NCBI RefSeq assembly: GCF_000169435.1
Contig: NZ_AAYB01000002.1
Location: 248,001 to 312,000, forward strand
From: Roseobacter sp. CCS2
GTDB taxonomy: Bacteria > Pseudomonadota > Alphaproteobacteria > Rhodobacterales > Rhodobacteraceae
Direction: 5' to 3'
Length of the DNA: 64,000 nucleotides
The first letter of the stretch is position 1. The number at the start of each line of letters is the position of its first letter. Below, piece by piece: positions 55,347 to 64,000 of this stretch. Both the position numbers and the translations under genes were made by a program. Below the pieces are notes generated by a model that was not told where the DNA came from, did not search any database, and saw only the letters and a list, made by a program, of their open reading frames with translations.

Positions 55347-56489
55347 TTAGAATGAACAATCACCGGCGTAGGCGTCGCCGTGATTTTCCAAAGCAACGCC
55401 GATGATCTTGTTCGTGTAGATATCGCCTTCCTTGATCACCTCACGGGCGTAGATGTCTTGGATCGGGTGATGGTTTGGACCAAAGGCAAAGTCGCCACGG
55501 GTGCTGTCGAAATCAGCAGCTTGCAATGCTGCGCGGAATGCGTCGGCATCGCTTGGTGATGCGGTTTCCAAGGCCGAAATTAACAGGTTTGCCGTGTCAA
55601 ACCCCTGGCTTGCGTAGAGCGAGGGCAAGCGGTCGTATTCCGCCTGAAAGGTTTCAACAAAGGCCGCGTTGGTCGGGTTGTCGATGTCTTTGTTCCATTG
55701 GCTGGTGTTTACCACGCCTAGGGCTGCATCGCCCACGGCCTGCAAAATCCCTTGATCAAACGAAAACGCAGGGCCGACGACAGGCAGGTCGATGCCGCTG
55801 TCGGCGTATTGCTTCAGGAACGAAATCCCCATGCCGCCGGGCAGGAAGAAAAAGACACTATCAGCGTCAGACGCACGGATCTGCGCGATTTCAGCGGCAT
55901 AGTCCGTCTGGCCCAGTTGCGTGAAAATCTCACCTGCGAGCGCGCCTTCATAGGTCCGTTTATAGCCTGTGAGCGCGTCTTGCCCTGCGGGATAGTTCGG
56001 CGCGAGGATAAAGCTATTCGTGTATCCCGCACTTGTTGCATGCGCACCAGCGGCTTCGTGCAGGTTGTCGTTCTGCCACGCCACGTTGAAATAATTCTCA
56101 TGACATCCGGCACCCGCCAAAGCGGATGGGCCCGCATTGGGTGACAGATAGAACTTCCCTTGTGCTGTGGCACTTGGCACCACTGCCATGGCAAGGTTGG
56201 ACCAGATGATCCCGGTCATGACATCGACGTTTTCGGCTTGGATCATCTTATCAGCCAATTGTACAGCGACATCAGGTTTGCGCTGGTCGTCTTCGATGAT
56301 GACCTCGATATCGTCACGTCCGGATTGCGCAATGGCCAGCATAAAGCCGTCGCGCACATCAATGCCCAGTCCAGCGCCACCGCCAGATAGCGTGGTGATC
56401 ATCCCAACCTTGACGCCATGCCCGTCAGCAGACGCGCCGCCCGCCAAAGCCATCAGCGCCGCCGATAGCGCAAGTGTTTTCAATTTCAT
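55347..56489 (-). CDS. Liv-type ABC transporter substrate-binding protein
   Basis: 380 residues from the ATG at 56489, preceded by TAGGGGAA; the ORF extends 20 codons further but without a ribosome-binding site. A signal peptide ends at GGASA. The Peripla_BP_6 fold is recognised from VGMITTLSGGGAGLGIDVRDGF, VDVMTGIIWSNLAMAV, FILAPNYPAGQDALTGYKRTYEG and FFFLPGGMGISFLKQYADSG. The ligand is unclear; relatives carry amino acids, aromatic acids or amides. First gene of the liv unit. Confidence 0.9.
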   Translation of the reverse strand: MKLKTLALSAALMALAGGASADGHGVKVGMITTLSGGGAGLGIDVRDGFMLAIAQSGRDDIEVIIEDDQRKPDVAVQLADKMIQAENVDVMTGIIWSNLAMAVVPSATAQGKFYLSPNAGPSALAGAGCHENYFNVAWQNDNLHEAAGAHATSAGYTNSFILAPNYPAGQDALTGYKRTYEGALAGEIFTQLGQTDYAAEIAQIRASDADSVFFFLPGGMGISFLKQYADSGIDLPVVGPAFSFDQGILQAVGDAALGVVNTSQWNKDIDNPTNAAFVETFQAEYDRLPSLYASQGFDTANLLISALETASPSDADAFRAALQAADFDSTRGDFAFGPNHHPIQDIYAREVIKEGDIYTNKIIGVALENHGDAYAGDCSF

Positions 56490-56574
56490 CGTTATTTCCC
56501 CTACTGAACCTGTTGTGCGCAGTTTTGGGCAAAGGGCCACGGATGACAAGGCACTGCTACAAATGAATTGCGCG

Positions 56575-57498
56575 TTAGGTTGTCACCAGCACATGATCAG
56601 GTTTTATACCGCTGGCTGCGATGGCAGACGCGGGCTCTGCATCGCGCAACAACCCATGCGACACGATCAGCGCTGTAGCTGTGCCGCCGGTTTGCCCGCC
56701 CAGAATATCGGTGTGCAGACTGTCACCCACCATCACGGCGCGGGTTCCCGGCGTGTTGCCAAGCTGCGCAAAGGCCAGATCGTAAATGCTGCGATAGGGT
56801 TTGCCGTGAAAGACAGGTTCAACCCCGGTGTTATCGGCAAGCTGATGTGCCCAATGCCCCGGTTCCTGTGATGGACCTGCTTCGCGGGGCGCCGCGATAT
56901 CGGGGTTGCCAACGTGAACAGGGCGCGGATTGTTCCGCAGTGACGCTTCAAGCAGGCCTTGGCGGTGTTCCGTCCAGATACCACTGCCGATGAGCAGAAA
57001 TCCGGCGGCTTTGTCGTATGTGGCAGGGTCGTCTTCAAGAAAATCGAGCGCCAGTGTTTCAAGGTCCTCGCGCCCCAGTGCGGGGTTGGCCATCACCCCC
57101 CAATGGTCTGTCGTCCCAGTCAGGGCCGCAAGCAGCGCCTTGCGGCTGGTGATCACGTCATCCGGTGCGAAATCAAACCCGAGGCGTGCATATTTTTCCA
57201 TCAACAAGTGATGCGGAAATCCGGCAGCATTGGACACCACAAGCACGCGCTTGCCTGCCGCCTGCAGATCAGCAATGCGTTCAGGCGCGCCGGTGATCGC
57301 GGTTTCCCCGATATTCAGAACACCGAACGCATCCAGCAGGAACACATCATAAAGATCGGCAATATCCGATAAATCGCGTGCATGCGTGCAGGCCCCACCC
57401 GGGCCTGCGGCAGGCAGCCTTTGGCGTACCGCCTCGTAAGCGTCAAAGATCGGTCCGTGGGTCAGATGATGGCTCCGCGTACTTTGGCAGAGACCCAT
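56575..57498 (-). CDS. TIGR01459-type HAD-superfamily hydrolase
   Basis: About 307 residues. HAD motif I is DVFLLDAFGVLNIGE, where the usual DxDG reads D-A-F-G after LL, as in the NagD-like subfamily; motif II is VVSNAAGFP, and motif III/IV sits in GKPYRSIYDLA and VMVGDSLHTDILGGQTGGTATALI. The ATG at 57498 overlaps the end of phnE by 37 bases and has no clear Shine-Dalgarno. No other standard start codon is present closer to the domain. It sits at the end of the phosphonate transporter operon and may dephosphorylate the imported compound or a metabolite of it; this is inference. Confidence 0.8.
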   Translation of the reverse strand: MGLCQSTRSHHLTHGPIFDAYEAVRQRLPAAGPGGACTHARDLSDIADLYDVFLLDAFGVLNIGETAITGAPERIADLQAAGKRVLVVSNAAGFPHHLLMEKYARLGFDFAPDDVITSRKALLAALTGTTDHWGVMANPALGREDLETLALDFLEDDPATYDKAAGFLLIGSGIWTEHRQGLLEASLRNNPRPVHVGNPDIAAPREAGPSQEPGHWAHQLADNTGVEPVFHGKPYRSIYDLAFAQLGNTPGTRAVMVGDSLHTDILGGQTGGTATALIVSHGLLRDAEPASAIAASGIKPDHVLVTT

Positions 57499-58277
57499 TC
57501 GGAAATGACGACAGCCGCAAGGATGACCAACAAAATCAGCGAGACTTGCGGCCACGCCAGCGTGTTCAGCGAGGCCTGCAATTGCAGCCCGATCCCGCCT
57601 GCACCCACAAGCCCAAGAACAGTAGATTCGCGGATGTTGATATCCCAACGAAACACGGCAATGCCTGCAAAGGCGGGCATGATCTGCGGCACGATCCCAT
57701 AGACCATGACCTGCCAGCGGGACGCGCCTGTGGCGGTCACGGCCTCAACCTGGCTTTGGTCAATTTCTTCGATCGCTTCATACAGCAGTTTAGCGCAAAA
57801 CCCGATGGACCGGATCGCGATGGCAATAATCCCGGCAAAGACACCGGGCCCGATGATTGCGATCAGCAACAAGGCCCAGATCAGCGAATTGATTGACCGG
57901 GTGGCAACGATGATCAGCAACGCGATAGGCCGAATAAACAGGGTTGATGGTGTTGTGTTGCGGGCCGCAAGAAACGCGATGGGCACCGCAAGGATCAGCG
58001 CGCCGATGGTGCCCAGTGTCGCGATGTTCAATGTGTCCCAGATCGGCCACCACAGGTTATCCATATAGGACCAGCGCGGCGGGGTTGCGCGCCCCAGAAT
58101 ATCGCCTGCGATATTGGGTGCATCCCACACAAAGAACCACGTTGTCGCGTCCGAGATCTGTTGCCAGCACCACAGGAATATCGCAATCCCCAGCAGCCAG
58201 ACGAACCAGCGTGTCAGCGTTTCGTTGCGATTGCGCAGGCGCCAGACCGGGCCTTCTGAACTTTCAATAACCGGCAT
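57462..58277 (-). CDS. phnE: Phosphonate-type ABC transporter permease PhnE, second copy
   Basis: 271 residues, about six membrane helices. The EAA coupling loop reads EAVTATGASRWQVMVYGIVPQ, with [22 protein letters not shown] afterwards, the PhnE hallmark. The ATG at 58277 lies one base after the upstream phnE stop. Two phnE genes in tandem are common; they probably form a heterodimeric channel. Confidence 0.92.
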   Translation of the reverse strand: MPVIESSEGPVWRLRNRNETLTRWFVWLLGIAIFLWCWQQISDATTWFFVWDAPNIAGDILGRATPPRWSYMDNLWWPIWDTLNIATLGTIGALILAVPIAFLAARNTTPSTLFIRPIALLIIVATRSINSLIWALLLIAIIGPGVFAGIIAIAIRSIGFCAKLLYEAIEEIDQSQVEAVTATGASRWQVMVYGIVPQIMPAFAGIAVFRWDINIRESTVLGLVGAGGIGLQLQASLNTLAWPQVSLILLVILAAVVISEWVSAKVRGAII

Positions 58278-58278
58278 C

Positions 58279-59115
58279 TTATTGCACCCGTGCGCGGACA
58301 ATGCCGCTGATATATTCAAGGGCCATCACAATGCCGATGATGATTAACAGGATCGCGGCGGCGGTGTCGTATTCGTACCGGTCAAAGGCGGTGTTCAGCG
58401 TGGCACCAATGCCACCTGCACCAACAAGACCCAGGATCGCGCTTTCGCGGAAGTTGATATCAACGCGGTAGATCGACAACCCGATCAGGCGCGGAATGAC
58501 CTGTGGTTTTACGCCATAGTCGATCCACTGTGACCAACGGGCACCGGTGGCGCGCACGGCCTCTGCCTGTGATCTGTCCATGCTTTCGATATCTTCGGCA
58601 AGCAGTTTGGACAGAAACCCGATTGTCGCAAAACTAAGGGTGACGAAACCCGCAAAGGGGCCAAATCCAAAGATCGCAACCAGCAAAATAGCGACGATAA
58701 TTTCTTGCAGGGCGCGCGAGACGGCGATGATCCCGCGACAAATCAGATAAATGGGTAAGGGAGCAATATTGCGTGCCGCCCCCAGCGCAATGGGAATCGA
58801 AACCAAGATGCCCACGACCGATGACGCGACGGTCATGACGATGCTTTCCAACATCCCGTCCCAGATCGCATCGGCGCGACTGACAAAATTAGGTTGCGTG
58901 AAGGCCATGATAAACGCGCCGCCCCGGTCCAACCCTTCATAAACACGGGTCCAGTTGACCTCGACCGACAGAAAAGCAGCGATCAGGTAAGCGATGCCCC
59001 CGATCACCAGTACCCAACGCAGCCAAGCGCGTTGGACCAATGGTGGGCGTCGCCAGCGGGTTCCCAGCATTTCATTCAGTGTGGGGTGCGTTTCACCGGT
59101 GGCATAGGCGTTCAT
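58279..59115 (-). CDS. phnE: Phosphonate-type ABC transporter permease PhnE, first copy
   Basis: 278 residues, about six membrane helices. The EAA loop is [21 protein letters not shown], followed by [22 protein letters not shown]. It is similar to, but clearly distinct from, the second copy. The start overlaps phnC by four bases (ATGA). Confidence 0.92.
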   Translation of the reverse strand: MNAYATGETHPTLNEMLGTRWRRPPLVQRAWLRWVLVIGGIAYLIAAFLSVEVNWTRVYEGLDRGGAFIMAFTQPNFVSRADAIWDGMLESIVMTVASSVVGILVSIPIALGAARNIAPLPIYLICRGIIAVSRALQEIIVAILLVAIFGFGPFAGFVTLSFATIGFLSKLLAEDIESMDRSQAEAVRATGARWSQWIDYGVKPQVIPRLIGLSIYRVDINFRESAILGLVGAGGIGATLNTAFDRYEYDTAAAILLIIIGIVMALEYISGIVRARVQ

Positions 59116-59906
59116 TCGGCGGCCTCTGCGGTGCCGTCTTCGTCGACCTTTTCAATCGTCGCTTCCCAGTCCTCTTCGCCGTAAATCTCGTTCAGGGTTT
59201 CGGGCGTCAGCCCATCTGGTGCGCCGTCATAGACGATTTCGCCAAAGCGCAGGCCAATCACCCGCGCCACGAACATCTGGGCCAAGGCCACATCGTGAAT
59301 GTTGATAATCGCGGCAAGGCCCCGTTCGGCGCAAAGTTCGCAGATCAGGCGCATGATCTGGCGGGATGTTTTGGGATCAAGCGATGCGGTGGGTTCATCC
59401 ACAAGCAACAGGGCAGGGTCCTGAATAAGGGCGCGACAAATACCGACGCGCTGGCGCTGCCCGCCCGACAGCTGATCAGCGCGTTTATCAGCCATGTGGA
59501 GCAAACCGACACGGTCCAGCAGGCGAAACGCCTCGTCCACATCTTTTTGCGGGAAACGGCGGGTCAGCGCACGCCAAAACCCCACATAGCCCAAACGCCC
59601 CGAAAGCACGTTTTCCATCACGGTCAGCCGTTCAACCAGCGCGTATTCCTGAAAGATCATGCCCATACGGCGCCGTTCACGTCGCAACGCACCCGCCCCA
59701 AGGCCGGTGATATCCACATCGGCCAAAGTGACCGTGCCAGACGTTGGCGGCACCAGCCGGTTGATGCAGCGGATCAAGGTGGATTTCCCTGCGCCAGATG
59801 GACCAATCAGGGCAAGCACTTGGCCCGCAGGAACATCCAATGTGACGGCTTTGAGCGCTTGATCGCCCGTCTTGTAGGTTTTGGTCAGCGCGTCCAGTCG
59901 CAGCAT
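59112..59906 (-). CDS. phnC: Phosphonate-type ABC transporter ATPase PhnC
   Basis: 264 residues. Walker [10 protein letters not shown], signature LSGGQRQR, Walker [13 protein letters not shown], and the family piece [13 protein letters not shown]. The tail is acidic. It follows phnD after an 88-base spacer with a two-part hairpin. Confidence 0.93.
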   Translation of the reverse strand: MLRLDALTKTYKTGDQALKAVTLDVPAGQVLALIGPSGAGKSTLIRCINRLVPPTSGTVTLADVDITGLGAGALRRERRRMGMIFQEYALVERLTVMENVLSGRLGYVGFWRALTRRFPQKDVDEAFRLLDRVGLLHMADKRADQLSGGQRQRVGICRALIQDPALLLVDEPTASLDPKTSRQIMRLICELCAERGLAAIINIHDVALAQMFVARVIGLRFGEIVYDGAPDGLTPETLNEIYGEEDWEATIEKVDEDGTAEAAE

Positions 59907-59928
59907 TTAGTCTACCTCAATATGATTG

Positions 59929-59956
59929 GCGTGCAGCGGAAAGATCCGCCGCACGC
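59929..59956 (-). terminator. Two-part hairpin between phnD and phnC
   Basis: Outer GCGTGC / GCACGC and inner GCGGA-AAGA-TCCGC stems. It lies 39 bases after the phnD stop; as with the other importers it may stabilise the binding-protein transcript. Confidence 0.65.
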
Positions 59957-59994
59957 CTGCGTTTTTGGCCGAAACATTGCCCGGCGATTGTGGC

Positions 59995-60966
59995 TTATGA
60001 ACAGGAGTACGACACGCCGTTCGCAGCGTCGATCTGACGGATCACAGACCAGAAGTCCTGATACGTCATCTCAAGGAACTGCGCTTCGCCGTTCTTTTCA
60101 AACTCTTCCTCAAGCGACGTGCCTTCCCATTCAAACGAAAAGAACGCATCACGAATGCTTTCTTGCAGTTCGGGCGTCAGGTTGTACGCGGTGCCGTAAC
60201 CGGTTGTGGGGAATGTTTGGGATTTGTAGATCGAAATCAGCTGATCTTGTGAAACCACGTCGCGCTCTAACATCCGACCCAGAACCGAATTGGCGATTGC
60301 AGCGGCGGGATAGTCCTGATTGGCCACCCCAAGGATCGAGTTGTCATGCTTGCCCGAAAACACCGGCTCAAAATCTTCGCCTGCGGTCATGTCAAATTCT
60401 GATGCAAGGATCGCAGACGGTGCCTTGAAACCCGAGTTTGACGTCTCGGACGTAAAGGCCAATTGGTTGCCGCGGATGTCTTCGACACTTTCGATGCCTG
60501 ATTCTGGGTGCGTCAGGATCTCCATCTCGTATCCGAACGATCCGTCCTCAGCGGCCATGATCGTGAAAGGGCGGAAGCCTGCGCAGTTGACAGCCAGCGG
60601 GTTTGATCCCGTGTTAAAGCCCGCAATATGCAAACGGCCGGACCGCATCGCCTCGATCTGGGCTGCGTTATTCTGGACGGGAAAGAAAACGACGTCTTTG
60701 CCGGTCTGTTCTTCCAGATATGTCAGAAAGTCTGCCCAAGCGGTTTCATAAACGGCGGGGTCTTCAACGGGCGTATAGGCAAAAATAAGCGTGTCAGGGT
60801 CAATCTGATCAGCAGCGTCAGTCGGGATATCCGCAATAAGGTCGCCGTCCGTGTCGCAATATCGCGTGTCGAGATCACCGCGCGGGCAGTCCTGGGCTGC
60901 GACAGGTGTGGCTGCAATAGAAAGGGCGGCCAACGCGGCGGCACCCAAAAGATGTGTCTTGATCAT
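59995..60966 (-). CDS. phnD: Phosphonate-type ABC transporter binding protein PhnD
   Basis: 323 residues with a signal peptide ending TPVAAQ. PhnD-like text: LIFAYTPVEDPAVYETAWADFLTYLEEQTGKDVVFFPV and GRLHIAGFNTGSNPLAVNCAGF, then AFTSETSNSGFKAPSAIL. Binds phosphonates, phosphite or phosphate esters in the periplasm. No C-P lyase genes are in the window, so the imported compound must be used by enzymes elsewhere or by the HAD protein. No clear Pho box was seen upstream. Confidence 0.93.
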   Translation of the reverse strand: MIKTHLLGAAALAALSIAATPVAAQDCPRGDLDTRYCDTDGDLIADIPTDAADQIDPDTLIFAYTPVEDPAVYETAWADFLTYLEEQTGKDVVFFPVQNNAAQIEAMRSGRLHIAGFNTGSNPLAVNCAGFRPFTIMAAEDGSFGYEMEILTHPESGIESVEDIRGNQLAFTSETSNSGFKAPSAILASEFDMTAGEDFEPVFSGKHDNSILGVANQDYPAAAIANSVLGRMLERDVVSQDQLISIYKSQTFPTTGYGTAYNLTPELQESIRDAFFSFEWEGTSLEEEFEKNGEAQFLEMTYQDFWSVIRQIDAANGVSYSCS

Positions 60967-61115
60967 GATTTAACTCCCTAGAAACAAACGGCTTCGCCGC
61001 AGGCCCACTTCGTTGAGCGGGACTCAGTGTTTGTATCTGATCGTTTTCGGGGGCTGTTGGCCACTCAATTCGTCGCTGCACCGCAGCAATGCTCTGAAAA
61101 TGATCGGCATATGTT

Positions 61116-62006
61116 TCAGGTCTGCGTTACCCACAAGTCCATCAGGGTTTTGGCCATTTCAACCCTGCAATCAGCATAAATCGCAACCTGTAAACGTTCC
61201 TGACCATATTGATTTGCAAGCGAGATCAAAGCACCACTTTCGATTTCTTGGTACACCATACTGAACGGAAGCCATCCAACGCCAAGTCCCTTGAGAACCA
61301 TCTCTCGGGTACCGCTTGAAAACGCTGTTACGCTGAACGGATTTGCGTCTGATCCAGCTGTTCCAAAGGGTCGCTGGCCTTTCTGCAGAACTTGGCCAAA
61401 GTAGCTATCGGCGGGATAAACAATAGCAGGCGTATCCATAGGCACATCACCATTGTCCCGGACTTTATAGCGCAACGCGCCACCCACCACAGGAACCAGA
61501 TAATCGTGACCCCATAAACCGCGGCGAATATCGGGGCCAAACTGCAGTGTTCCGGCACTCTCTGCCTCATAGCACAAAAGCATGCTCGTATCGCCGCGTA
61601 AGAACATCGATACACAATCATGCAGGTTGCCTGCCCGGATACGAAATTGAACGCCGGGATATTGGGATTTGGCCCGTAACGCCATGTCAGGAAATGTCGA
61701 ACAGGTCGCGGCATGTTGTGCCGCGATTTCCACAGTGGCTCGTGAGGCGTCAAAATGTCCAATTCTTGTGCGTAGCTCGCGTAATCGTGCAATTAAAGCG
61801 CGGATTTCCTCTTCATTAGCCAAGAGGGACGGGCTGATCTCAACGCGGTTCGTGCCTCTCTCAAGCACAGTGACGCCAAGCCAGTTTTCAAACCCGCTGA
61901 TGCGCCGTGAAAATGCTGGTTGCGTTATGTTTCGCCGTGCTGCTGCGCGGGACAAATTGCCTTCTTCCAACAGAACGAGAACATCATCGAGCCATTGCAA
62001 ATGCAT
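61116..62006 (-). CDS. LysR-family regulator divergent from the cysteate lyase gene
   Basis: 296 residues. The N-terminal helix-turn-helix covers about residues 5-60 (WLDDVLVLLEEGNLSRAAAR, TQPAFSRRISGFENWLGV). The effector domain follows (ISIAAQHAATCSTFP-like region and GVGWLPFSMV). It is divergent from the cuyA-like gene across 99 bases. That layout is typical of a LysR regulator acting on its neighbour. The inducer is not known; cysteate or a precursor is a reasonable guess. Confidence 0.9.
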   Translation of the reverse strand: MHLQWLDDVLVLLEEGNLSRAAARRNITQPAFSRRISGFENWLGVTVLERGTNRVEISPSLLANEEEIRALIARLRELRTRIGHFDASRATVEIAAQHAATCSTFPDMALRAKSQYPGVQFRIRAGNLHDCVSMFLRGDTSMLLCYEAESAGTLQFGPDIRRGLWGHDYLVPVVGGALRYKVRDNGDVPMDTPAIVYPADSYFGQVLQKGQRPFGTAGSDANPFSVTAFSSGTREMVLKGLGVGWLPFSMVYQEIESGALISLANQYGQERLQVAIYADCRVEMAKTLMDLWVTQT

Positions 62007-62105
62007 GAATTACCTTTCGTGCTCAAAGTAAATGTATGGGCAGTCATAAGAAAAAGCACTGTTTTTTTGTTTTGGTCCAGATGATCCTTTGACCAATCGT
62101 AATCA
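62007..62105. promoter_or_regulatory. Divergent promoter region, LysR gene and cuyA-like gene
   Basis: A 99-base AT-rich spacer that should hold both promoters and a LysR site. T-N11-A words are present (for example around CATAAGAAAAAGCACTG, 62046-62062), but such motifs are too loose to define the site. Confidence 0.45.
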
Positions 62106-63221
62106 ATGGGGGCTGATGTGGCTGTAGCTGAACAATTCGAGGGTCAAAACGAACAGGGTGCGACGGATCTGACGAAAAGCCGGTGTAAAGATCTGGCAAT
62201 TCAGTTGGCAAAGTTTCCGCGCGTGGCCTTGGGGCATTTGCCCACGCCCCTAGAGCCGATGGATCGCTTAAGTGAACGCCTTGGCGGTCCCCGACTTTGG
62301 GTTAAGCGCGATGATTGCACTGGTCTCTCATCTGGTGGGAATAAGACACGCAAGCTCGAATTTTTGATGGCTGATGCGCAGGCACAGGGTGCCGATACGA
62401 TCATCACGCAAGGTGCGACCCAGTCAAATCATGCCCGCCAGACAGCAGCCGCTGCGGCAAAGTTGGGCATGGCTTGTCATATTCTGCTGGAAGACCGAAC
62501 CGGATCGAACGACCAAAGCTATATCATGAGCGGTAACGTCCTGCTGGACCGGTTGCATGGTGCGACTGTTTCAAAGCGCAGCGGCGGGGCCGATATGAAT
62601 GCAGAAATGGGCGCTTTGGCTGACCAGCTACGCCAAGACGGCAAAACACCTTACATCATTCCGGGCGGCGGTTCGAACCCAATTGGCGCGCTTGGTTACG
62701 TAAATTGCGCAAGAGAGTTGGTCGAACAGGCCAACGGTATGGGTTTGCGCATAGACGCGCTGGTGCATGCCACCGGCAGTTCCGGCACGCAGGCCGGACT
62801 GGTGGCCGGGTTCGCAGCGATCCAAAGCGACATCCATCTATTGGGTGTCGGGGTCAGGGCGCCTCAAGAAAAACAAGAGCGGATGGTATACGATCTTGCG
62901 CAACAGACACTGTCGCATCTTGGCGTGGACGTTGAAGTTGCGCGGTCTGATGTGAGGGCGAATTGCGACTATATCGGCGGGGGCTACGGCATTCCAACAG
63001 AAGGTATGGTCGCCGCAGTCAAGCTGTTGGCAGAGACCGAGGGGCTGCTTTTTGATCCGGTCTATTCGGGCAAGGGCCTTGATGGCTTGATCGACCTGAT
63101 AGGCAAAGGACATTTCGAAGGCATGCAAAACATCGTCTTCCTGCACACGGGCGGAAGTGCCGCTTTGTTTGGATATCCGGAAACCTTTGATTTGCCTGGC
63201 TATGACGCAGACGAGAAATAA
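62106..63221 (+). CDS. cuyA: L-cysteate sulfo-lyase / D-cysteine desulfhydrase-family PLP enzyme
   Basis: 371 residues of the fold-type II PLP (ACC deaminase/D-cysteine desulfhydrase) family. The PLP lysine is in [13 protein letters not shown]; further blocks are [65 protein letters not shown] and [15 protein letters not shown]. These match the roseobacter CuyA, which splits L-cysteate to pyruvate, ammonia and sulfite, more closely than the generic desulfhydrases. About 30 extra N-terminal residues precede [15 protein letters not shown]; the start could lie later. A betaine/taurine-type importer gene follows 28 bases on, which fits sulfonate uptake. Confidence 0.85.
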   Translation: MGADVAVAEQFEGQNEQGATDLTKSRCKDLAIQLAKFPRVALGHLPTPLEPMDRLSERLGGPRLWVKRDDCTGLSSGGNKTRKLEFLMADAQAQGADTIITQGATQSNHARQTAAAAAKLGMACHILLEDRTGSNDQSYIMSGNVLLDRLHGATVSKRSGGADMNAEMGALADQLRQDGKTPYIIPGGGSNPIGALGYVNCARELVEQANGMGLRIDALVHATGSSGTQAGLVAGFAAIQSDIHLLGVGVRAPQEKQERMVYDLAQQTLSHLGVDVEVARSDVRANCDYIGGGYGIPTEGMVAAVKLLAETEGLLFDPVYSGKGLDGLIDLIGKGHFEGMQNIVFLHTGGSAALFGYPETFDLPGYDADEK

Positions 63222-63249
63222 CAAAACGACCAACAAGGAGACTTACACT

Positions 63250-64000
63250 ATGACAGTCAAAAACAATCTGATGGCCGCAGCGCTTGTTAGCGTGCTCAGT
63301 GTTCCTGCGTTTGCCGAAGACGTGAGCATCGGTGTGCCGACATGGACCGGTGCTCAGGCAATTGCCTATGTTTTGGGTGAAGTCGTCACGACGCGTATTG
63401 GCGGTACGGTTGAATATGTGCCCGGCAACAACGCCACGATCTTTCAAGCAATGGATCAAGGCGAAGGGGATATCGACGTGCATCCCGATGTCTGGCTGCC
63501 CAATCAGGAAAGCTTCACAAAACAATATGTGGATGAGGCCGGAACCGTAACGTTATCGTCCAACCCCTATCAGGGCAATCAGGGCTTTTGCGTCTCGCAG
63601 GATTTTGCGGCGGCAAATAACATTACTGATATTGCCGATCTTGGCCGTCCTGATGTGGCTGCTTTGATGGATAGTGATGGAAACGGGCTTGGTGAAATGT
63701 GGATCGGTGCGCCCGGTTGGGCCTCTGCCAATGTAAACGAAGTGAAGGTCCGCGATTATGGATTGCTTGATTTCATTGAACCGATCCGCGCAGAGGAAGC
63801 TGTCAAAACAGCGCGTATCAAAGACAGTATCGCCAAAGGCGAAGGCTATGCCTTCTATTGCTACGAACCACATGCAGTGTGGTATATGTTTGATGTCGTG
63901 ATGCTGACAGAGCCAGCCTTTGATCCCGAACAGTACATCATGCTCCAGCCGTCCGATGATGCGGATTGGTACGAAAATTCCATGGTTGCCACTAAAGACG
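63250..64000 (+). CDS. ProX/OpuAC-type ABC transporter binding protein, cut by window end
   Basis: The first 250 codons of a periplasmic binding protein; the end lies outside the window. It has a signal peptide (about residues 1-22, ending VPAFA) and an OpuAC-type start VSIGVPTWTGAQAIAYVLGEVV, with QGEGDIDVHPDVWLPNQ in the region that shapes the quaternary-amine pocket. AAGGAG lies ten bases before the ATG at 63250. Relatives bind glycine betaine, choline or taurine-like molecules. Being directly after a cysteate lyase-like gene suggests a sulfonate, but betaine is also possible. Confidence 0.88.
   Translation, partial: MTVKNNLMAAALVSVLSVPAFAEDVSIGVPTWTGAQAIAYVLGEVVTTRIGGTVEYVPGNNATIFQAMDQGEGDIDVHPDVWLPNQESFTKQYVDEAGTVTLSSNPYQGNQGFCVSQDFAAANNITDIADLGRPDVAALMDSDGNGLGEMWIGAPGWASANVNEVKVRDYGLLDFIEPIRAEEAVKTARIKDSIAKGEGYAFYCYEPHAVWYMFDVVMLTEPAFDPEQYIMLQPSDDADWYENSMVATKD

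Overview
The window looks like a chromosomal segment of a marine Rhodobacteraceae (Roseobacter-group) alphaproteobacterium. The reasons are the order tuf, tRNA-Trp, secE, nusG, rplKA, rplJL, rpoB, rpoC, the C-rich codon use, and accessory genes common in that group: several periplasmic-binding-protein transporters, TctCBA, PhnCDE, a CuyA-like cysteate lyase, and an Anbu cluster. I see no insertion sequence, integrase, CRISPR array or rRNA. The names rest on reading motifs by eye; no database search was run.

Layout. 1-839: end of a PhoX-type phosphatase. 1356-22253: the translation/transcription core (EF-Tu, SecE, NusG, L11, L1, L10, L7/L12, RNA polymerase beta and beta'). Its spacers hold unrelated genes: a hexapeptide acetyltransferase, a DUF374 acyltransferase, a sulfotransferase-like protein, a GFA protein, a PAS-GGDEF-EAL protein, and an AT-rich divergent pair of unknown genes between rplL and rpoB. 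22462-27859: an Anbu (proteasome-like) cluster with two transglutaminases, an alpha-E protein and a circularly permuted ATP-grasp protein. 28129-32234: universal stress protein and the TctCBA tricarboxylate transporter. 32271-34780: ketopantoate-reductase-like gene and a Pcs60/AAE3-like acyl-CoA ligase. 34887-37913: an alpha-oxoamine synthase cluster in which a WS/DGAT-like gene and an RND permease gene look fused by deletion. 38026-43366: a three-gene unit of a winged-helix/TPR regulator, a PAP2/vanadium-haloperoxidase-like protein with an N-terminal Gly-Leu-Ser repeat, and a leaderless subtilase.

44127-47321: the Zur-controlled ZnuABC zinc importer, with znuA divergent from zur-znuC-znuB. 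47348-51711: an Frc-like sugar ABC transporter divergent from a ROK repressor, with an AT-rich inverted repeat between them. 51966-56489: a Liv-type importer. 56575-60966: a phosphonate-type importer (phnD, phnC, two phnE) with a HAD hydrolase. 61116-64000: a LysR regulator divergent from a cysteate sulfo-lyase-like gene and a ProX/OpuAC-type binding protein cut by the window end.

Many gene pairs are joined by ATGA, TAATG or TGATG overlaps, so the operon structure is well supported. Several hairpins sit after binding-protein genes (frcB, the Liv binding protein, phnD) and probably uncouple expression of the abundant binding protein from its membrane components. The accessory loci I could not place in a known pathway are the regulator/PAP2/subtilase unit and the AT-rich pair between rplL and rpoB.
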